A DNA stretch of 64,000 nt from Dehalococcoidia bacterium (GCA_025060295.1 JANXCH010000003.1:24331-88330), one strand, 5' to 3'; positions 34,351 through 43,312 are shown, counted from the first letter of the stretch. Program-made: numbers and translations. The notes: generated by a model from the letters alone, not told the origin.

Positions 34351-37300
34351 TTAGGCGGATGGGGCCGTTCCTTCCGCAGCCTTGCGCAGACCCATCCGCA
34401 CCGTTACGCCATCCAGGGTCGCTTCCGCAGTGGTGGTATCGGGAGGCGGAGGCCCCTCCTCCAGCTGCAAGGCCAGGGTCTCCCCTGCGATGTAGTCTCG
34501 CCACCCCTCCAAAACAGGGCGGAAGGCAGGAGGTGCCTCCACCCAGAGGTGGATACGGTCGTCCACCTCTAGGCCGGCCCGGCGGCGTAGGTCTTGCAGG
34601 CGGTGCACCAGTTCCCGCGCCAACCCCTCCTGGCGGAGGGCGGGGGTCAGGGTAGTGGTAACGGCCACCCCATATCCCCCCTCCACCACGGCGCTGAAGC
34701 CGGGCTTGTCCTGGGGCACAACGTCTATCGCTTCGGGAGGGATGGTGAACCCCTCTGCTGTGATGAACCGCCCCGCCCGCGCCGCCTCTACCACCTGTGC
34801 CTCGGGCAGGCGCGCCAGGGCTTGGGCTGCCCCCTCAGCCCGTGCGCCGAAGGTGGCCCCCAGCAGATCCCGCCGCACCCGCGCCGTCCAGGTTACAAAG
34901 GCCTCCTCCTGACCCACCACCTCCAGACGCTTGACGTTTAACTCCTCCTGTACCTCGTCAGCCAGCAGATGAAGGGCGGACGCCTCCTCGGCCGAGGGCA
35001 GTTTCACCAACAAGGCCTCTAACGGCATGCGCACGCGGATGCCTGCCTTACTACGCGCTGCCCGCCCCAGGCGCACCACGGTCATCGCCACCTTCGTGGC
35101 CCTCTGCAGTTCGGGATTGCGCCACGCCGGGTGGGGCGTCGGCCACGAGGCCAGGTGCACCGAGAGGGGAGCCGTGGGATCCACCGACCGCACCAGATTC
35201 TGATACATGGCTTCGGCCACAAAGGGTGTGAAGGGGGCCAGCAAGCGGGTCAGTGTTTCCAAGCAGGTATAGAGGGTATGGAAGGCCGCCAGTTTGTCGG
35301 TATCGCTCTGGGTCTTCCAGAAGCGGCGGCGGTTGCGCCGCACATACCAGGTAGAGAGCAGGTCCACAAAGGCCTCAAGACGCCGGGCGGCCGTGGTGGG
35401 GTCATAGGCCTCCAGAGATTGGGTAACCTCCTCCACCAGGGCGTGCAACTCCGCCAACAGCCAGCGGTCCAGCACCGTGCGGGGGCCGGGGTTGGGGTGC
35501 TTCGTGGGATCAAAGCCGTCCAGGACGGCGTAGGTAGTGAAGAAGTTATAGGTGTTCCACAGGATGAGCAGGAAGCGCCGCACCGCCTCGCCCACCAGGG
35601 CGACCGAGAACCGCCGGTCGCTCCCCGGCGGGGTGGCCGTGAACAGATACCAGCGCGTCGCATCGGCTCCGTGCTGGTTGATGACGCTCCAGGGGTTGAC
35701 CACATTCCCCCGGCTCTTGCTCATCTTCTCGCCCTTCTCGTCCAGCACCAACCCCAAGCAGATGACATGCCGATAGCAGGGGGCCGTGAACTGCCCTTTG
35801 CTGGCATACTCTAACAGACAGGCGATGGCGTGCAGGCTGTAGAACCACCCCCGCGTCTGATCCACCGCTTCGCAGATGTAATCGGCGGGATATAGGCCAT
35901 CGGTGGGAAGGGTGGGACGGCTGAAGGGGTAGTGGAACTGGGCGTAGGGCATAGCCCCCGAGTCAAACCAGCAGTCCAATACCTCGGGGACACGGGTCAT
36001 GGTGCCCCCGCACTGGGGACAGCGCAAGCGGAAGCGGTCCACATAGGGGCGATGCAGGTCAAGGTCGGGGGCGTCCAGCAGAGGAAGGGTGTCGGGGGTG
36101 GCGTGCGCCCGCACCTCCGCTAGCGAGCCCATGACCATCCAGTGGGGACAGTCCCCACAGCGCCACACGGGCAAGGGTGTCCCCCAGTAGCGCTCCCGCG
36201 ACAGGGCCCAGTCCACATTGTTGCGGAGCCACTCCCCGAACCGCCCGTCGCGGATGTGCTCGGGGTGCCAGGAAATCTCCTGGTTGCGCCGCAACAGCAG
36301 GTCTTTGACGGCGGTGGTGCGCAGGTACCACGAGGGCTTGGCGTAGTACAGGAGCGGGGTGTCGCACCGCCAGCAGAAGGGATAGGTGTGGCGATAGATG
36401 GCGTGGCGATACAGCAGCCCCCGACGGGTCAGGTCTTGGATGATAAGGGGATCCGCCTCCTTCACAAACCGCCCGGCGAAGGGGTACGCCCCCTGCACCA
36501 CCCCTTGCAGGTCTACCTGCTGGACGAAGTACAACCCCTCGGCCTTGCCCACCTCATAGTCCTCGGCACCGAAGGCGGGGGCGATGTGCACCACCCCCGT
36601 CCCCTCTGCCAGGCTGACGAAATCGGCGGTGATGACGGGGTACGTGCCCTCAAAGGCCTCCTTGGGCACCTCCTGAATGGACCCATCGGATGTCAGGCGG
36701 AGGAGCACATCCTTGCGCGAGGCGCGGTAGGCGGTGGCCTTATCGGTGGCCTCGTACTGGAAGGGGTCATACAAAGGATAGTAGCGCAGACCCCGCAAGG
36801 TGTGCCCCGCAAAGGTCTTCACAATGCGGTAGGGCCTCTGCAGGGCCTGGGAGGCCAGGTCTGCGGCCAGGATCAGGCGCCCAGGATAGCCCTCCACCTC
36901 TACCAGAGCATAAGTGGCCTCGGGATGCACCGCCACAGCGGTATTGCCGGGGAGCGTCCAGGGTGTGGTCGTCCAGGCCACAATGAAAGTGGGCTGGGCC
37001 AGGTCGCCCACCAGGGCGCGGGTCTGGGGGGTGTCGGCCAGGGGGAACTGCACATACACCGATGGATCTGGCGTATCCTCCCTGTAGCCCAAAGCCACCT
37101 CGTGGGATGACAGGCTGGTAACACAGCGGGGGCAGTGGGGTGTGGACTTGATCCCCTGGTACAGGAGCCCCGCGTCTGCGAAGGTCTTCAGGAGCCACCA
37201 ACAGGTCTCTATGTACTCGTTGGTAAGGGTGATGTAGGCGTTGGACATATCAATCCAGAAGGCGATGCGCTCGGTCAGGGCCTCCCACTCCTTCACGTAG

Positions 37301-37680
37301 CGGAACACCGACTCCCGACAGCGGGCGTTGAAGCGGTCGATGCCGTAGGCCTCAATCTGGGACTTGGAGGTGAGTTTCAGTTCCTTCTCCACCTCCAGTT
37401 CCACAGGGAGGCCGTGGGTATCCCATCCCCCTTTGCGGAACGGGCGATAGCCCCGCATGGTCTTATAGCGGGGGAACAGGTCTTTGAAGATGCGGGCCAA
37501 CACGTGGTGCACGCCGGGGGAGCCGTTAGCGGTGGGGGGGCCTTCGTAGAGCACATACAGAGGGGCGTTGCGGCGCGCCTCGTCCACTTGGCGGAGCATA
37601 TCCTGCTCCCGCCACCACGCCAGGATACGCTCCTCCAGGTGCGGGAAGTGCACCTTGCTGGAGACCCGTTGGAAGCCCAT
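34351..37680 (-). CDS. ileS: Isoleucyl-tRNA synthetase, type 2
   Basis: Class Ia synthetase of 1109 residues that charges tRNA-Ile. The ATP-binding HIGH motif is altered to GVHH (residues 56-59) in PPTANGSPGVHHVLARIFKD. KMSKS is intact in EKMSKSRGNVVNPWS. An editing domain and C-terminal anticodon region are present. Length and sequence fit type 2 enzymes, many of which tolerate mupirocin. ATG 37680 follows GGGAGGGAACCT. Expression is probably set by the T-box leader upstream (37707-37965), which responds to uncharged tRNA. Confidence 0.95.
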   Translation of the reverse strand: MGFQRVSSKVHFPHLEERILAWWREQDMLRQVDEARRNAPLYVLYEGPPTANGSPGVHHVLARIFKDLFPRYKTMRGYRPFRKGGWDTHGLPVELEVEKELKLTSKSQIEAYGIDRFNARCRESVFRYVKEWEALTERIAFWIDMSNAYITLTNEYIETCWWLLKTFADAGLLYQGIKSTPHCPRCVTSLSSHEVALGYREDTPDPSVYVQFPLADTPQTRALVGDLAQPTFIVAWTTTPWTLPGNTAVAVHPEATYALVEVEGYPGRLILAADLASQALQRPYRIVKTFAGHTLRGLRYYPLYDPFQYEATDKATAYRASRKDVLLRLTSDGSIQEVPKEAFEGTYPVITADFVSLAEGTGVVHIAPAFGAEDYEVGKAEGLYFVQQVDLQGVVQGAYPFAGRFVKEADPLIIQDLTRRGLLYRHAIYRHTYPFCWRCDTPLLYYAKPSWYLRTTAVKDLLLRRNQEISWHPEHIRDGRFGEWLRNNVDWALSRERYWGTPLPVWRCGDCPHWMVMGSLAEVRAHATPDTLPLLDAPDLDLHRPYVDRFRLRCPQCGGTMTRVPEVLDCWFDSGAMPYAQFHYPFSRPTLPTDGLYPADYICEAVDQTRGWFYSLHAIACLLEYASKGQFTAPCYRHVICLGLVLDEKGEKMSKSRGNVVNPWSVINQHGADATRWYLFTATPPGSDRRFSVALVGEAVRRFLLILWNTYNFFTTYAVLDGFDPTKHPNPGPRTVLDRWLLAELHALVEEVTQSLEAYDPTTAARRLEAFVDLLSTWYVRRNRRRFWKTQSDTDKLAAFHTLYTCLETLTRLLAPFTPFVAEAMYQNLVRSVDPTAPLSVHLASWPTPHPAWRNPELQRATKVAMTVVRLGRAARSKAGIRVRMPLEALLVKLPSAEEASALHLLADEVQEELNVKRLEVVGQEEAFVTWTARVRRDLLGATFGARAEGAAQALARLPEAQVVEAARAGRFITAEGFTIPPEAIDVVPQDKPGFSAVVEGGYGVAVTTTLTPALRQEGLARELVHRLQDLRRRAGLEVDDRIHLWVEAPPAFRPVLEGWRDYIAGETLALQLEEGPPPPDTTTAEATLDGVTVRMGLRKAAEGTAPSA

Positions 37681-37706
37681 AGGTTCCCTCCCCAACTGCC
37701 GAACAG

Positions 37707-37731
37707 AAAGCCCGCCCCCGAAGGGACGGGC
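37707..37731 (-). terminator. Intrinsic terminator of the ileS T-box
   Basis: GCCCGTCCC and GGGGCGGGC form a nine-pair stem around TTCG (37710-37731, minus strand), followed by TTTCT. It lies directly after the T-box antiterminator sequence, as expected for transcriptional T-boxes. Confidence 0.85.
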
Positions 37732-37965
37732 GCTGGTTCCCGCGGTACCACCCTTCTTCCCCTGGGGATGCCAGGGGCATCTCGGCGGGGTGCACACGCA
37801 CCCCCTGCCCTGCTAACGGGGGGCATCCGTCCGCGCCTACTGGGGCCATAGGCCCGTTGGGGCGGCGGCTCTGGAGGGATACCCCCGCCGGGGGCACGCA
37901 TCCCCTTGCACCGCACGGGACTCGCTGGGCGGCCCGCCCCGCGGGAGCGTGTCTCCGTCGTCGCC
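37707..37965 (-). promoter_or_regulatory. T-box riboswitch leader of ileS
   Basis: On the minus strand the leader contains the T-box core AGGGTGGTACCGCGG (37740-37754), which pairs with the end of uncharged tRNA. An intrinsic terminator follows at once. Further upstream are GC-rich stems and a GA-rich GACGGAGACA near the 5' end, consistent with stem I. A candidate isoleucine specifier ATC lies at 37878-37880, but its place in stem I is tentative. High charging would terminate and uncharged tRNA-Ile would allow read-through into ileS, 27 bases beyond. The 5' boundary is approximate. Confidence 0.85.
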
Positions 37966-38026
37966 TTTGGGATTCAGGGTAAAAACACCGCCCCCACCCG
38001 TCAAGGGGCCGACGGGTCCCCCCTGC

Positions 38027-39343
38027 CTACACGGAGTGAGGGGGTGGGTTCTGCCCACTGGGGGCAGGAGCCGAGTCGGCCCCGCCCCCCAAAGCGTGGG
38101 CCGTCTCCGGCTGGCGGACGGTCTGCACCGCCAACGGCACCAAACGCACCGCATCCCGCAGACGCGCCGGCTCCGCCAGCATCAGCACCACCGACGCCGC
38201 CAGGTAGATGAAGATGTAAATGAAACGGGCCGTGGTGCTGGTGAAGCCCAACTGGGTAGCCCACAGCACAAACAGCAGCAACGCCCCCCACGCCGTCATA
38301 TTCAGCCGCACCAGCACCGCCACCGCCAACAGGGACTGGGCAGCGGTGAGCCAAATCTCCTCGGCCTGCCGGGCATCCAAGGGCAGGTTCAGCAGGCTTC
38401 CCGCACTGATGCTATAGGCGAAGGGCAAAGTGCCCACCAACAGCGTCCATTGGTTGACCTTGGACGACACCAGCACCATCATCCCCGCCACCGCATCCCC
38501 CCGAATGGTCAGGAGCGCCGCCACGAGAATTTCCCCCGACTCTGAGGCCAGGGGGGCGATCCACTGCACCATAATGAACTCGCTGACCCCCAGTTGACGC
38601 CCCACCTCCAGCAAACCCTCGGCAAACGGCTCGGCCGAGGAGAGGATCATCGCCGCCGAGAACAGGAAAATGCCCACAATGGCCACACGCCGGCGCCCTG
38701 TGGGAAGGCTGGCGATGGCCTTAGCAGGGCCCATGAGCTCCGGCTCCCGGCGGGGCAGGCGCGAGGTCAAATACAGGTAGAAGGCGAACATCCCCACCAA
38801 CACCAACCCATCCCACCAGGCGATGCTCCGCTTCACAGGGATGGTAAAGGCATACAGAGTGGCCGCCAGCATGGCCAACAGCTCCAACGAGACGCCCCGC
38901 TCCAAACGCAAGGGCTGGCGCGCCTGCAACCACCATAAAAAGGCCACCAACGGCCACGCCATCCCCACCAGCAAGCGGTTGGCCCCTGTCATGTTGGCAG
39001 TGGCGTAGTGCACATAGGTCATCTCCTCAAAGGGGACGCCCGCACGCGCCTCCTGCCCCGCCTGCCAAGCGAAGTAGAGGTCCACAGCGTATTCCGGAAG
39101 CACGGCGATCAAAGCCACTGCGGCCAACGCTAACGCCGCGGAGACCTCCCGCTCCGCCACCTCCGCTGCCCAGGAGAGGAGGAACGCCGCCGCCACCACC
39201 CCCATCCCAAAAATAATGGCCTCCAACTCGGGGGCCAGGTGGTCGATCCCCGTGGCCTTGATCACCGCCCCCACCCCCGGGAGGCTCTGCACCACCTCAA
39301 AGCCGGCGAGACGAACAACGAGCGGGGGAATACAAATGGCCAC
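38027..39343 (-). CDS. Sodium/calcium exchanger-family membrane protein
   Basis: CaCA-superfamily cation:cation exchanger of 438 residues with about eleven helices. The two alpha repeats are visible as AALALAAVALIAVLPEYAVDLYFA and WIAPLASESGEILVAALLTIRGDA, each with an acidic ion-binding residue (PEY and SESGE). The C-terminal 30 residues are a disordered Pro/Gly tail. GTG 39343 is the first ordinary start. However, an in-frame ATC at 39376, six bases after AAAGGAGG, would complete the first helix and may be the real start. The ion specificity is not evident. Confidence 0.8.
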   Translation of the reverse strand: MAICIPPLVVRLAGFEVVQSLPGVGAVIKATGIDHLAPELEAIIFGMGVVAAAFLLSWAAEVAEREVSAALALAAVALIAVLPEYAVDLYFAWQAGQEARAGVPFEEMTYVHYATANMTGANRLLVGMAWPLVAFLWWLQARQPLRLERGVSLELLAMLAATLYAFTIPVKRSIAWWDGLVLVGMFAFYLYLTSRLPRREPELMGPAKAIASLPTGRRRVAIVGIFLFSAAMILSSAEPFAEGLLEVGRQLGVSEFIMVQWIAPLASESGEILVAALLTIRGDAVAGMMVLVSSKVNQWTLLVGTLPFAYSISAGSLLNLPLDARQAEEIWLTAAQSLLAVAVLVRLNMTAWGALLLFVLWATQLGFTSTTARFIYIFIYLAASVVLMLAEPARLRDAVRLVPLAVQTVRQPETAHALGGGADSAPAPSGQNPPPHSV

Positions 39344-39395
39344 GAAGGCCCCGAGAATCGCCCAGTAACGGCCGATGGCGGGCCTCCTTTGCGGC

Positions 39396-40193
39396 TCAGG
39401 ACACCCGCAAAATCCGATAACGGGTAATGCCTTTGGGGACGCGCACCTCTACTTCGTCCCCCTCGTAGTGGTCCAGCAAGGCCTTCCCCACCGGCGACTC
39501 GATGGAGATGCGCCCCGCCCACGCACTACTTTCCCGTGGGTCAACCAGGGTGTACGTAACCTCTTTCCCAGTATCCATATCGCGCAGAGCCACGGTGCAC
39601 CCGGGGGCTATCTTCCGCCTCTCCTGAGTGGCAGTGGCCACCGCCATCACTTGCGCCTGCCGCAGCACCCCCTCCAGCTCTTGGATACGGCTGACCACCC
39701 ACGCCAAGCGCTCCCGCGCCGCAGCCAAGGGGGCATTCTCCCGCACATCCTTATCGGCGGCGGCGCGCCGCACCTCCTCCGCCAACGCCACCCGCTCCTT
39801 ATGTAAAGTGTCCAGCTCCGCCTGGATTCGCTGCATCCCCTCGGCGGTCAACTGGACGGGGGGTGCGGCGGATTCTGGGGCAGGCACAGGGCGGACGCGC
39901 CGGGAGGGACGGGGAAGGCGGAAGTGCTTCCCCAAGTTGTCGGTGGTGAGACCCTGCCGTTTGAGGTAAGCCAGGAAGTCCTTGATGGCTTTCCCCCGCC
40001 GCTCGTCGTCGTTGGGGGCAAACCCCTGGGCAAAGTTGGCAAGCTCCTGCGGGGAGAGAGCGGCCAGGGTGCTGTCGCTCCCAAACCAGCGCAACAGGCG
40101 TCCCAATTCCTGTTGGGCGAAGGACTGCTCCTCAGGGGGGAGACTGCGGAGATACTGGGCAATGACCTGTGCCAGCCTGGGTTGTGGCTGCAT
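39396..40193 (-). CDS. GreA/GreB-family transcription factor with N-terminal extension
   Basis: Protein of 265 residues. Residues about 110-265 are a Gre factor. The coiled-coil N-domain with tip DKDVRENAPLAAARERL keeps the acidic pair (D..E) used for transcript cleavage. The C-terminal domain carries DPRESSAWAGRISIESPVGKALL. Residues 1-80 form an extra helical domain (core-binding/SAM-like, FLAYLKRQGL) joined by a basic-Pro linker. Normal GreA is about 160 residues. It is read just before the exchanger gene, whose ribosome site lies right after this stop. Confidence 0.85.
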   Translation of the reverse strand: MQPQPRLAQVIAQYLRSLPPEEQSFAQQELGRLLRWFGSDSTLAALSPQELANFAQGFAPNDDERRGKAIKDFLAYLKRQGLTTDNLGKHFRLPRPSRRVRPVPAPESAAPPVQLTAEGMQRIQAELDTLHKERVALAEEVRRAAADKDVRENAPLAAARERLAWVVSRIQELEGVLRQAQVMAVATATQERRKIAPGCTVALRDMDTGKEVTYTLVDPRESSAWAGRISIESPVGKALLDHYEGDEVEVRVPKGITRYRILRVS

Positions 40194-40342
40194 AGGACGC
40201 TACTCCCAGCCCTCTATGATAGAACGAGAGCGGGGGCTATGTCAATGCGGGAAGTGAAGACGCCCAGGCCCTGCCGGTGTTGCGCTGTGAGGAGCGTCCC
40301 CGCTCCGCCGACCAAAACTGCTGGCAAAGGCGCCAGAAAACG

Positions 40343-40376
40343 CCGAAGGGGGCCGCACCGGTGCGGTCCCCTTCGG
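40343..40376 (-). terminator. Terminator after the zinc-ribbon gene
   Basis: Two 17-base arms (40343-40359 and 40360-40376) pair with a single G-T wobble. On the minus strand the hairpin starts 17 bases after the zinc-ribbon stop and is followed by CGTTTTCT. This fits an intrinsic terminator; the near-perfect 34-base palindrome would form on either strand. Confidence 0.7.
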
Positions 40377-40393
40377 GGAGAAAGGATTCCCGC

Positions 40394-40684
40394 CTAGCGG
40401 GACGGGCCACGCATGAGGCTGAAGCAGTCCGAGCAGTACACGGGGCGACCACTGCGGGGCTGAAAGGGCACCTGTGCGGGTTGGCCACACCGGGCACACA
40501 CGGTGCTGTAGGACGGACGTGCGCTGACCCCGCCGTTGCGGACGCGCCGCGCGGCGCGACAGGTGGGACAGCGCTTGGGCTCGTTCTGGTAGCCCTTAGA
40601 GGCGTAAAACTCCTGTTCACCTGCGCTGAAGGTGAAGGGAGCGCCGCACTCCACGCATGTCAGGGTTCGGTCGGAATACGCCAC
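40394..40684 (-). CDS. Zinc-ribbon protein (zf-trcl family)
   Basis: Small protein of 96 residues with two zinc ribbons. The first is LTCVECGAPFTFSAGEQEFY followed by PKRCPTCR, the zf-trcl signature. The second is CARCGQPAQVPFQPRSGRPV followed by YCSDCF. The GTG start at 40684 follows GAGGTTACC. Proteins of this type are common in Chloroflexota and Firmicutes and are of unknown function, probably binding nucleic acid or ribosome-associated. A strong terminator follows. Confidence 0.88.
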   Translation of the reverse strand: MAYSDRTLTCVECGAPFTFSAGEQEFYASKGYQNEPKRCPTCRAARRVRNGGVSARPSYSTVCARCGQPAQVPFQPRSGRPVYCSDCFSLMRGPSR

Positions 40685-40813
40685 AGGTAACCTCCTCACG
40701 ATGGGGCTTGGCCGGGGGAGGTCACCTGGGCCATAGGGGGCTGGGTAGACCTCTCGTGCCAGCACGTGTTAGGGTAACACACCCCCTCCCGTGATGCAAG
40801 GGGACGGTCCGCC

Positions 40814-40842
40814 TTGCGCCTCATCCGCTCGCACCGTATGCT
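40814..40842 (+). promoter_or_regulatory. Promoter of tRNA-Ser
   Basis: TTGCGC (40814-40819), a 17-base spacer and TATGCT (40837-40842) lie 15 bases before the tRNA. The layout and the -10 sequence match the tRNA-Asn promoter. Confidence 0.5.
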
Positions 40843-40857
40843 AGAGAGGGTGCCCCC

Positions 40858-40951
40858 GGAGGGGTGGCTGAGCGGCTGAAGGCAGCGGTCTTGAAAACCG
40901 CATCCCTGCTGCAGGGCAGGGACGTGGGTTCGAATCCCACCCCCTCCGCCA
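40858..40951 (+). tRNA. tRNA-Ser (TGA)
   Basis: Class II tRNA of 94 bases. The acceptor stem is GGAGGGG/CCCCTCC, the D arm GGCTGAGCGGCTGAAGGC, and the anticodon loop CTTGAAA with anticodon TGA. A long variable arm (CATCCCTGCTGCAGGGCAGGG) and the T arm GGGTTCGAATCCC follow. The discriminator is G and CCA is encoded (40949-40951). It reads UCA and related serine codons. It ends exactly where the converging alcohol dehydrogenase stop codon begins. Confidence 0.97.
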
Positions 40952-42034
40952 CTAGTCAAACACTAACACCGTCCGCGCCACCTCCCCCGCCTTCATGGCG
41001 CGGAAGGCCTCGTTCACATCCGCCAGGCGCCCCCGCCGGGTAATCATCTCGTCCAGGCGCAGGCGTCCCTGGCGATAGAACTCAATGTATCTGGGGATGT
41101 CCACCCGGAAACGGTTGGAGCCCATACTGCTCCCCTGAATCTTGCGCTCCCGCAGGAACTGCCGCCCCTCCAGTTCCACCTTCTGCCCGACGGGTATCAT
41201 ACCGATGATGGTGGCAGTTCCCCCGGGGGCAAGGCAGTTGAAAGCCTGCTCGGCCGTAACCTTTAGTCCGATAGCCTCAAAAGAGTAGTCCACACCCCCG
41301 CCCGTCATCTCCACGATGGCCTGCACGGGATCGCGGGTAGAGGCATCCACCACATCGGTGGCGCCCAGTTCCAGGGCCATGCCCAGTTTGCGCTCCACCG
41401 TGTCCACGGCGATGATACGCCGCGCCCCCGCAATGCGTGCCCCCTGCACCACCGCCAAGCCCACACCCCCCAACCCGAACACCGCCACTGTGGAACCCGG
41501 CTCCACCCGCGCCGTGTTGAGCACCGCCCCCACACCCGTAATCACCCCACACCCCAACAAGGCCATGCGGTCTAGGGGCAAAGACGGGTCAATCTTCACC
41601 ACCGTGTTCTCGTGCAGGAGCATCTTCTCGGCGTAACTGGCGATGAGGGCAAACTGGGTCACAGGGGTGCCGTTGGGAAGGCGCAAACGGGGCGGGTCGG
41701 TGGGGGCACGGTTGGGACGCTGCAGACATAGATTGGGATGCCCCGTCAAGCACTTCTCACATTGCCCACAGAACACCGACAGACACGCAATCACGTGGTC
41801 GCCCGGGCGCACATAGGTAACCTGCTCCCCCACCGCCTCCACAATGCCCGCCGCCTCGTGCCCCAACACGGCCGGAGTCTGCAGGGGATACAGCCCCTCC
41901 ACAAAGTGCAGGTCGCTGTGGCATACCCCTGTGGCCACCGTGCGCACCAGCACCTCGTGGGGCATGGGGCGGTCTATCTCCACCTCCTGGATGGACAAGG
42001 GCTTATGGGGGCTGTGCATCACCGCTGCCTTCAT
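40952..42034 (-). CDS. Zinc-dependent alcohol dehydrogenase
   Basis: Medium-chain dehydrogenase of 360 residues. Catalytic zinc ligands are seen in GVCHSDLHFVEG and GHEAAGIVE. The structural zinc loop CGQCEKCLTGHPNLC is present, and the nucleotide fold GLGGVGLAVVQGARIAGA is followed by AVD, which suggests NAD(H). ATG 42034 follows GGAGG. It oxidises an alcohol or reduces an aldehyde, substrate unknown; the sequence is nearest to the class III/Rhodococcus-type group. Its stop codon touches tRNA-Ser. Confidence 0.9.
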   Translation of the reverse strand: MKAAVMHSPHKPLSIQEVEIDRPMPHEVLVRTVATGVCHSDLHFVEGLYPLQTPAVLGHEAAGIVEAVGEQVTYVRPGDHVIACLSVFCGQCEKCLTGHPNLCLQRPNRAPTDPPRLRLPNGTPVTQFALIASYAEKMLLHENTVVKIDPSLPLDRMALLGCGVITGVGAVLNTARVEPGSTVAVFGLGGVGLAVVQGARIAGARRIIAVDTVERKLGMALELGATDVVDASTRDPVQAIVEMTGGGVDYSFEAIGLKVTAEQAFNCLAPGGTATIIGMIPVGQKVELEGRQFLRERKIQGSSMGSNRFRVDIPRYIEFYRQGRLRLDEMITRRGRLADVNEAFRAMKAGEVARTVLVFD

Positions 42035-42157
42035 AACCCTCCTCCTGTGTGTCCCCATTATACCGCCCCCGCCCAACGGGGGCATCACGGCATGCTATAC
42101 TGGCTCCCAGACGCCCCTATAGTAGAGGACAAGGGTGTTTTACGGAGCGCAGACGCC

Positions 42158-43312
42158 GTGAAACTGCACGAATACCAAGCCAAAGCCCTCCTCGCCCAGT
42201 ACGGCATCCCCATCCCGAAAGGGGAGGTGGCCTCCACCCCCCAGGAGGCCGAGAGCATCGCCCGCCGCTTGGGGGGGCGCATCGTGGTCAAGGCCCAGGT
42301 GCACGCCGGGGGACGGGGCAAGGCCGGGGGCATTCGCCTGGTGGACACCCCCGCCCAGGCACGGGAGGCAGCCGCCGCCCTGCTGGGGCGCACCCTGGTT
42401 ACCTACCAAACGGGGCCGGAGGGGGTGCCTGTGCGCAAGGTCCTGGTGGCCGAGGCGGTGGACATCGCCCGCGAACTCTATCTCGCCGTGGTGCTGGATG
42501 CGGCGGCGCGGGGACCCGTGGTCATCGCCAGCGCCGAAGGGGGCGTGGAGATTGAAGAGGTGGCCCGCCGTTCCCCGGAGAAGATTCACCGTATCGCCCC
42601 TGACCCCCTGCTGGGGCTGATGCCCTTCCAGGGGCGGAAGATGGCCTACGCCCTGGGCCTGCCGGCACCCCTGGTGCGCCCCTTCGCCGAAATCGCCGGG
42701 GGCCTGTATCGCCTGTTCGTGGAGAAGGACTGCTCCCTGGTGGAGGTCAACCCCCTGGCGGTAACCCCCGACGGGCGTCTGCTGGCGGTGGACGCCAAGG
42801 TGAACCTGGAGGACGACGCCCTGTTCCGCCACCCCGACCTTGCGGCGTGGCGCGACCGGGAGCAGGAGGACCCCCTGGAGGCCACCGCCGCCGACGCCGA
42901 CATCGCCTACGTGCGCCTGGACGGGGATGTGGGGTGCCTGGTGAATGGGGCGGGGCTGGCCATGGCCACCTTGGACATCGTGAGCCGTGTGGGAGCGCGG
43001 CCGGCCAACTTCCTGGATGTGGGCGGAGGCGCCAGCGAGGAGAAGGTGCAGAAGGCTTTTGGCATCATCCTGGACGACCCTCGGGTGCGGCGGGTGCTGG
43101 TGAACATCTTCGGGGGGATTTTGCGGTGCGATGTGGCGGCGCGGGGCATCGTGGCCGCTGTACGGGCGAAGGGTTCCTGCCCCCCGATGGTGGTGCGCAT
43201 GCTGGGCACCAATGTAGAGGAGGGGCGGCAGATTCTGCGCCAGGCGGGCCTGCCCGTTACCTTCGTGGAGACCCTGCAGGAGGCCGCCGCAGCGCTACAG
43301 CCCAGGGGGTAG
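42158..43312 (+). CDS. sucC: Succinyl-CoA synthetase beta subunit
   Basis: ADP-forming CoA ligase beta chain of 384 residues, starting at GTG 42158 (MKLHEYQAKALLAQYGIPIP). The ATP-grasp part has VVKAQVHAGGRGKAGG. The CoA-ligase part has NFLDVGGGASEEKVQKAF and VNIFGGILRCD. It forms the citric-acid-cycle enzyme with SucD, whose gene follows after an unusual 578-base gap. Malate or other acyl-CoA ligases are the alternatives. Confidence 0.93.
   Translation: MKLHEYQAKALLAQYGIPIPKGEVASTPQEAESIARRLGGRIVVKAQVHAGGRGKAGGIRLVDTPAQAREAAAALLGRTLVTYQTGPEGVPVRKVLVAEAVDIARELYLAVVLDAAARGPVVIASAEGGVEIEEVARRSPEKIHRIAPDPLLGLMPFQGRKMAYALGLPAPLVRPFAEIAGGLYRLFVEKDCSLVEVNPLAVTPDGRLLAVDAKVNLEDDALFRHPDLAAWRDREQEDPLEATAADADIAYVRLDGDVGCLVNGAGLAMATLDIVSRVGARPANFLDVGGGASEEKVQKAFGIILDDPRVRRVLVNIFGGILRCDVAARGIVAAVRAKGSCPPMVVRMLGTNVEEGRQILRQAGLPVTFVETLQEAAAALQPRG

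Noticed and set aside
40343..40376. 34-base palindrome as a regulator site or mobile-element end
   Set aside because: It follows the zinc-ribbon stop and is followed by a T-rich stretch, so a terminator is the simpler explanation.
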